Below are positions 58,895-64,000 of a DNA stretch of 64,000 bases, in pieces. This DNA is from Phytophthora colocasiae. Its lineage: Eukaryota; Oomycota; Peronosporomycetes; Peronosporales; Peronosporaceae. Location: contig JAGKQI010000100.1 in NCBI GenBank assembly GCA_018806915.1, positions 62,001 to 126,000 of the forward strand. Reading direction: 5' to 3'. Both the position numbers and the translations under genes were made by a program. The notes beneath the pieces were generated by a model. The model searched no databases, was not told the DNA's origin, and saw nothing but the letters and a program-made list of their open reading frames with translations. Position 1 is the first letter of the stretch. Every line of letters begins with the position of its first letter.

Positions 58895-61621
58895 TTACAG
58901 GTTGTACGGATCTGTGTACGAGAAGCCTTGGAAGACATGGCTCTTGCCTATCGGAGCATCCGACACGACTGAGTCCACAACCTCTTGCCGCTTGAAGAAT
59001 TCCGGCACGTTGTTGACTTCTCCGTCCGACTTCACCACGGGCCTGAACGGTACTGACACATCCCTCTTGTAAAGCTTTTCCCAGTCCACAGCAGCGAAGA
59101 ACGGGTGATCCATGATCTCTTGAGCACCACACGGACCCGAACCAAGTCGTTTCGCTGGGTTCCGGCAGATTAAACCGCGTAAAAGAGATCGGGCATCGTC
59201 AGAGAACTCAGACGGGAACCGCAACGGGAGCTTCACAATGTTCTGGAAGTTGCGCTTACGGTTCGCGTGGTAGAACGGCGTGTAACCAGCCAACATCTCG
59301 AAAATCAGGACGCCCATGGACCAGTAGTCCACGGCTTTACCGTACGGTACACGACGGATAAGCTCAGGGGCGATGTACTCAGGTGTACCGCAGAACGTCT
59401 GCATGCCGTCCTTACTGTCGAAGTGATCATGGGACAACCCGAAATCTGTAAGGGCGATGAAGCCTTGGTCGTCCAGTAGAATATTCTCTGGCTTGAGGTC
59501 ACGGTACACGATGTTGTACGTGTGTAAGTGCGAGATAGCCAACACCAGTTGAGCAGCGTAGAAGCGAGTGCGAACTTCATCAAAATGCATCGCACGTCTG
59601 AGGTGAAAGTGCAGAGTTCCTCCGTTGTAAAAGTCCATGACGAAGTACAGCTTGGCGTCGTTCTGGAAGGCGTATCGAAGCTTCACCATGAATGGATGGT
59701 CCACACCTTGTAAGATCCGTCGCTCAGTCTTCGTGTGCTCTACCTGGTTCTTCGCAAACACTGCAGCCTTCTTGATCACCTTCATAGCGTACACTTTACC
59801 ACTTTCTCCACCAGTAGCACCTGCGATCTGTTGCGCAGTCATTCCCATTGCCATCATGGTACGTGGACTTAATAACCGCGCTCCTTTCTGCTGTTGAGGC
59901 ACTTTTCGTCGCACCAGCATGACTTTACCGAAAGCTCCTCGACCAACAACTCGTAACAAGTCGAAGTCATCAATTGTCAGTGAATCGTATTCACGGGGCT
60001 TGAGCTCACGAGAAGCACCGCCAGCAGCTCCACCAAGAACGGTATCGTACACTGAAGGTTTCCGTGCACGTGCAGGTTGATCCCTACCGGTAGGAGGTCG
60101 TCCAGTATCGGTGTGTCCTTGATACCCATGGTTACTAGGAGCTGGAGCCTTTGTTCTAGCTTGTTGCTGCTCCTCCAAGAGTGTATTCAGTCGTAATTCA
60201 CGAGCTGCTCGACGTTGAAACTCGTACGGCGTCGGGGAAGCCAAGAATGCAAATACTGTATCCAAAACCTCCTTCGTGGTGTACGCAGGACTTTCATTCG
60301 CTCCTTCACAAGGTCCAGCAGACAAGCAAATGCAGCCGAAACCTGTCAGTTGCGCAGCACTTGGACTCTTCGGAGAGCGTGAAGACGGTGACGAAGCTGT
60401 AGCAGAGAAGGCATCATCACTACTCGTTGTCGTTCCAGTACCATTTGGACCCCCACTTGTAGCGAAAGCTGTAGCATCACGACTGAGCTCCGTATTGAGA
60501 GGGAAATCCGATCTGGACCAGGAGATACTGTGCTGCGAGAAGAACCGCTTGAAACCCGAGTTCCACGATGGATCGATCTTGTGCGAGCTCTCAATGAATG
60601 CCACATTACCCAGTCGGCTCTTGAGCTCGTACCGGTATTTGGCAATCAGCTGAGTAACTAGCACTCCGCCGTACCCGTAAGCGATAAAGTGCACTTTGTG
60701 AGCTGCTGAAGGGAAAATGTAGTTACGCCACACGTGGTCACAGTGGTCATCGGCATTACTGGATCCTCGAATGGGCATTTTCTCCACTGTTCCGTCTTGA
60801 GTCACCATCAACTGCGTGTTCATGTTGGGATTCATCACGAGAATGCCGTACCCAGCAGCAATAGCCTTCTGGAAATACGGCAACATAGATCCGACTTGAA
60901 CTCCATCTTTCAGCAGGACACTACGACTCCAAATGCCGCAACTTAAACCTCGAAAAGAACAGACAAAGACCAAGAGTTTCTCGGCCACACTGAAGTTCTT
61001 GCTCGTGTGGAAAATGCACCTCGGTTCATCGGTATCGATCATCATACGGAATCCGTCATTGGTCGAGCAGATACTGGACGAACTGGACCGCACAGAGCTA
61101 CCGGTACTCACACTACTGCCTGCATTGCTCGCTCCCGGATCGAAACCAGATTCCACTGAACTGCGTTCGAATTCCAACGGGGGAATCGCTTGTTCCAGGA
61201 ACAGAAGCTCCTGCAACATCCTCGTGTGTACGTTATCGATTAATCCACGTAGAACCTCCTCTCCATGCTCGCGGATCTCCTGTTTCGAGATCCGTTGTCT
61301 TGTAGTCTTGTTGCGCACTTCTCCATTCTCAGTCAATTCGAACCGGTCGTTCGACCAACCGGCTGAAGCTGCAGTGAACGCTGCAGGCATTGTGTCTTCT
61401 GAAATGGTACCCATGTCCCATTTGGGCATTGGTGGACGTCGAGAAGTGCCCACATTGCTGCTGGTGCTGTTGGAAGAGCTGTTGATGACAATTCCATCCA
61501 TTAAAGCAGTCAAAGTGGGTCGTTCCCCACTGGAACTGATTGTCGTTGCTGTCGTATTGGACGACGTATTGCTCGACCCATTCACGGGTTTGTACGTGGA
61601 GTCCCACTTGACCTTGATCAT
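58895..61621 (-). CDS. Arb2-like domain fused to an AGC-type protein kinase
   Basis: This is an uninterrupted 908-residue frame. The first ~65 residues are Ser/Thr/Asn-rich. Residues ~100-480 resemble an Arb2/FAM172 alpha/beta-hydrolase-like domain, with AEKLLVFVCSFRGL, GYGILVMNPN, KVHFIAYGYGGVLVTQLI and NVAFIESSHKI. A disordered stretch leads to a kinase at ~550-830: P-loop VGRGAFGKV, YAMKVIKKA, YRDLKPENILLDD, LTDFGLSHDH and the activation segment FCGTPEYIAPELI. The AGC tail ends with the hydrophobic motif FQGFSYTDPYNL, as in AKT/SGK/S6K-type kinases. The activation-loop Thr (FCGT) and the motif Ser (GFS) are likely phosphosites. All catalytic residues are present, so it should be active. 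The combination is unusual. Substrate is unknown. Confidence 0.88.
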   Translation of the reverse strand: MIKVKWDSTYKPVNGSSNTSSNTTATTISSSGERPTLTALMDGIVINSSSNSTSSNVGTSRRPPMPKWDMGTISEDTMPAAFTAASAGWSNDRFELTENGEVRNKTTRQRISKQEIREHGEEVLRGLIDNVHTRMLQELLFLEQAIPPLEFERSSVESGFDPGASNAGSSVSTGSSVRSSSSSICSTNDGFRMMIDTDEPRCIFHTSKNFSVAEKLLVFVCSFRGLSCGIWSRSVLLKDGVQVGSMLPYFQKAIAAGYGILVMNPNMNTQLMVTQDGTVEKMPIRGSSNADDHCDHVWRNYIFPSAAHKVHFIAYGYGGVLVTQLIAKYRYELKSRLGNVAFIESSHKIDPSWNSGFKRFFSQHSISWSRSDFPLNTELSRDATAFATSGGPNGTGTTTSSDDAFSATASSPSSRSPKSPSAAQLTGFGCICLSAGPCEGANESPAYTTKEVLDTVFAFLASPTPYEFQRRAARELRLNTLLEEQQQARTKAPAPSNHGYQGHTDTGRPPTGRDQPARARKPSVYDTVLGGAAGGASRELKPREYDSLTIDDFDLLRVVGRGAFGKVMLVRRKVPQQQKGARLLSPRTMMAMGMTAQQIAGATGGESGKVYAMKVIKKAAVFAKNQVEHTKTERRILQGVDHPFMVKLRYAFQNDAKLYFVMDFYNGGTLHFHLRRAMHFDEVRTRFYAAQLVLAISHLHTYNIVYRDLKPENILLDDQGFIALTDFGLSHDHFDSKDGMQTFCGTPEYIAPELIRRVPYGKAVDYWSMGVLIFEMLAGYTPFYHANRKRNFQNIVKLPLRFPSEFSDDARSLLRGLICRNPAKRLGSGPCGAQEIMDHPFFAAVDWEKLYKRDVSVPFRPVVKSDGEVNNVPEFFKRQEVVDSVVSDAPIGKSHVFQGFSYTDPYNL

Positions 61622-61830
61622 CTCGACGGAGGAATGGTAAAGTGTTTGGCCTGGGGCCTTTTCGGGCCTTTGCTCGTCCTCTGGCTAGTGACACTGACTA
61701 CTTGGAGAGAGACAGAGAGCTCTCCCATCGCTCCTTTTTGACCAATAAGAAGAGGGATGCGAAAGAAACTAGTGTGGTGTGGCACACATAATGAATTACG
61801 TATCGAAAAGCAACTTGAAAGGCAACTACA
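61622..61830. other. Short intergenic region
   Basis: Upstream region of the kinase gene. No clear core promoter motif was recognised. Confidence 0.4.
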
Positions 61831-62668
61831 TTACGGTAACATACCGGTAAGACTGCGATGGTTCCTCAAGAAGTCACATCTGTCTTCCTCGTCGCGAATG
61901 GGGTCCCAGTCCGTCACATAATATTCGTCCAGTGCCATAAGTTTCTCGACCTGTTCATCAGATAGTTTTACGTTGATCGCCTCAAGGTTTTCCCTCTGGC
62001 GCTTCGTGTTGGCAGATTTCGGTAATGGCACGATATCTCTGGCCAAGCTGAAGGCCACTAGCACTTGTGACGGGGTGGCACCGACCTCATTGGCGATTTC
62101 ATTTAGCGTCGAATCCTTCATCTTGTAGCCTTTCACCAAAGGTGAATAGGCCTGGACAGTGATGTCGTGGTCTTAGCAGTACTTGACCGTTTCCGGACGT
62201 GTGAGCCACGGATGCACCTCGATCTGATTCACTGCAGGTTTCACCTTGGCAGTCTTCATCAGCTTGTCAATGTGTGCACCACTGAAGTTCGACACTCCGA
62301 TCCTGGAGCTCCTCCACTGCTCGCCACGTATCTGCTCGAGTAGCAGAATCTCCTGGTGCGTGGAGCAGGAAGAGGTCGATATACCCCAATCCGATCTTCT
62401 GGTTGCTCTTCTTGATACTTTTCAGAGCTTTCGTGTACCCCCAATCTGTAAGGAACAATTTACTGGTTACGAAGATCTCTTCACGGGGAATCCCGGAGTC
62501 TCGGACGGCTCGACCGACTTCCGCTTCGTTGTGATACAACCGCGCCGTGTCGGTAACCTCCTATAGCACGATGTTGTACGAGTTGGATACGTCGTTCTCA
62601 AGGCCGAACCCGATGATGGGGATACGCGCGCCACTTGGCAGCACTTTGATCGGGACGTGCACGCTCAT
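61831..62668 (-). pseudogene. Aldo-keto reductase pseudogene
   Basis: The ATG at 62,668 gives MSVHVPIKVLPSGARIPIIG, as in aldo-keto reductases. A stop follows at about 62,562, before DTARLYHNEAEVGRAV, which contains the DxxxxY catalytic pair. The middle part reads IFVTSKLFLTDWGY and GYIDLFLLHAPG. A deletion or frameshift (near 62,290) follows, then HIDKLMKTAKVKPAVNQIEV, a second stop at about 62,175, and YSPLVKGYKMKD. The C-terminal part is intact to 61,831, with IVPLPKSANTKRQRENLEAI, the cofactor-binding motif. Two stops and at least one frame change point to a non-functional gene. Residual parts are well conserved, so the loss is recent. Confidence 0.8.
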
Positions 62669-62752
62669 TCGTGTTTAGAATTTATAACAGTGAAGATTCC
62701 TCTACAGCACGATACGTTCATCCATAAGTTTTTATTAATACTTCGGGCTTGG

Positions 62753-64000
62753 TCATTCTGTGGCGAGTAGAGATACCATGCGGTCCCAGAACGTGCCATT
62801 GTTGGACTGTGACGACTGGTCTGAGGTTCCGGAGAAAGTGTGGTTCTTCTGGTTATTGGCTTCTTCCTCTGGGCTGCCATCACGCCATTTCGCAGCAGTA
62901 GCAGCGACAGTTGATGTAGTGGAACCTTGGGCCTTCGCCTTTTTCCCACGGTCTGCAAATGGCGAATCCGTGCTTGAATAACCGAAGCGAGAGCGTTGGT
63001 AGTCACCGTAAGGGTTCACTCCATTGCTCACCAGTGCCGCGTAGTTACGTTTCTCGGCCTCTGTCAGCACCTCCACCTGATGACGCCACACTGCCACTTG
63101 TTGCATGAGACTTTCGACCTCTTCCGAATGTTCTTCTGCCAGTTTTGCAGATATTCTTCATGCTTGCGTTGGCTTTCATTGGCCGCAGCTTCTAGCATTT
63201 TCTGTCCACGACGTTCAGCCAACCTGTTGGCATTCTCAATCGAGCGGTTCGATTCCTTCACCAACTGCTCTTCGTGCTCTCCAAGACGAGCTTTAGCGCT
63301 CTCCTGTGCCTTCTCCAGCATGGCTTGATAATCTGCCTTGTTTGTAGCCAGCTTCATCTCAGCTTCCTGAGCTCGGAGTCTCGACTTCTCTAACTCTTGG
63401 CGCTGTATATCCACTTCTTCCTTTAACCTAACGATCTCAAGATCGCTCTGCTCAACCTTGGCTTGTAAAATACGCTCCCGCTGAGCAGCTCGCTCTTGCG
63501 CAAGCCGCAATTCACGGTGGGCGCCTTGAAGAACTCCTATTTCATCACGGATCGAAGCGTTTTCCATTAGAGCGAGCTGCAAACGGTTGCTCAGGTCCGT
63601 CTGGGCGTCTGCCACACACTCTAGACTGCTCACAATCACCCGAGCGCCAAGAGCGTGGGGCAGAGCAAACTCGACTTGTTACCATGCTGTTCCGCGAGTT
63701 CTGTCTCCAAAAAGGGGCTAAAATCTTGATACCAACGGAAGCACAAGCTTGTGGGTCTCGAAGCTGAACGCAGTCGCTTGATCACAGTAGCAAATGGAGC
63801 GCCGAATGTGCTCTCGTTGTTGATAGAAACCAGAATGAATCCTTTGCACAAACGCTTCTCACTGCCGCGGTGTTCCGATCTGGAAGAGAAAAACACCGGC
63901 GATACTTCCAGCATTGCTGCCTCCACATCGCAAATTTTGCAGGCACCGAATGAGAACCCCATCGGACCCGTTGCAGTACTCCAAACACCTTGTGCTTTGC
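62753..64000 (-). CDS. PDZ-like/coiled-coil protein, 5'-incomplete, two frame breaks
   Basis: The gene enters from the right edge of the window. The N-terminal visible part (64,000-63,660) encodes GPMGFSFGACKI, KGFILVSINNESTFGAPFAT and RPTSLCFRWYQDF, which resembles a PDZ fold (GF-x-FG, later hydrophobic strand, ILVSINN, RP-x-x-L-x-F). A frame change at a C-rich run (about 63,655) leads to the next frame, a Glu/Arg/Gln-rich coiled coil (63,640-63,130). A second frame change near 63,125 leads to the C-terminal part, with VWRHQVEVLTEAEKRNYAAL and a Ser/Thr-rich tail ending FWDRMVSLLATE at 62,753. Domains remain coherent across breaks, so this may be a living gene with base errors or a recent pseudogene. 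Confidence 0.65.

Overview
The window looks like nuclear DNA of an oomycete, most likely a Phytophthora or a close relative. Three things point there. There are two copies of a secreted RXLR-type effector gene (signal peptide, RYLR, downstream acidic-ER motif). Several genes have core promoters resembling the oomycete Inr+FPR element. Host genes have short introns of about 60-70 bp with GT..AG ends. The coiled-coil, kinase and channel genes also have the typical oomycete form of very long ORFs without introns.

Layout. Positions 1 to about 45,000 are a repeat-rich, gene-poor compartment. A degenerate Ty3/gypsy element (1 to about 15,168) is split by a second Ty3/gypsy chromovirus (1962-10245) with both LTRs, an intact target duplication site and a degenerate antisense ORF. 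The outer element ends inside a broken pirin-like paralog. Next comes a pirin cluster arranged as an inverted duplication (about 15,600-17,270 and 17,870-20,060). One copy is shredded by small indels. The other is intact except for a 568-bp non-autonomous hAT insertion with a perfect 8-bp target duplication. From 20.8 to 24.3 kb there is a 2OG-dioxygenase-like/zinc-finger gene and a MULE-type transposase bracketed by GGTGACA repeats. From 24.7 to 33 kb lie decayed hAT, MULE, copia and Tc1/IS630-like fragments and a decayed fatty-acid-synthase segment. From 34.5 to 38.8 kb a coiled-coil protein with 31-residue repeats converges on a full-length hAT transposase. A small intron-containing coiled-coil gene (39,954-40,710) and a complete Tc1 element with 202-bp terminal inverted repeats follow. 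Then comes an approximately 0.7-kb inverted duplication whose arms each carry the RXLR effector gene, separated by a pogo/CENP-B-type transposase remnant.

From about 45 kb onward the window becomes a dense, ordinary gene region. It holds a four-domain voltage-gated-type cation channel with an unusual selectivity filter (and a frame break before its IQ motif), a giant coiled-coil protein, a small membrane protein gene with one intron, a secreted alpha-carbonic anhydrase (three exons), an Arb2-like/AGC-kinase fusion protein, a decayed aldo-keto reductase, and the 3' part of a PDZ-like/coiled-coil gene that runs off the window.

The organisation fits a two-speed genome, with effector duplication at the border between transposon-rich and gene-rich DNA. 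No tRNA, rRNA or CRISPR array was recognised. All boundaries and reading frames were worked out by eye. No database search or alignment program was run.
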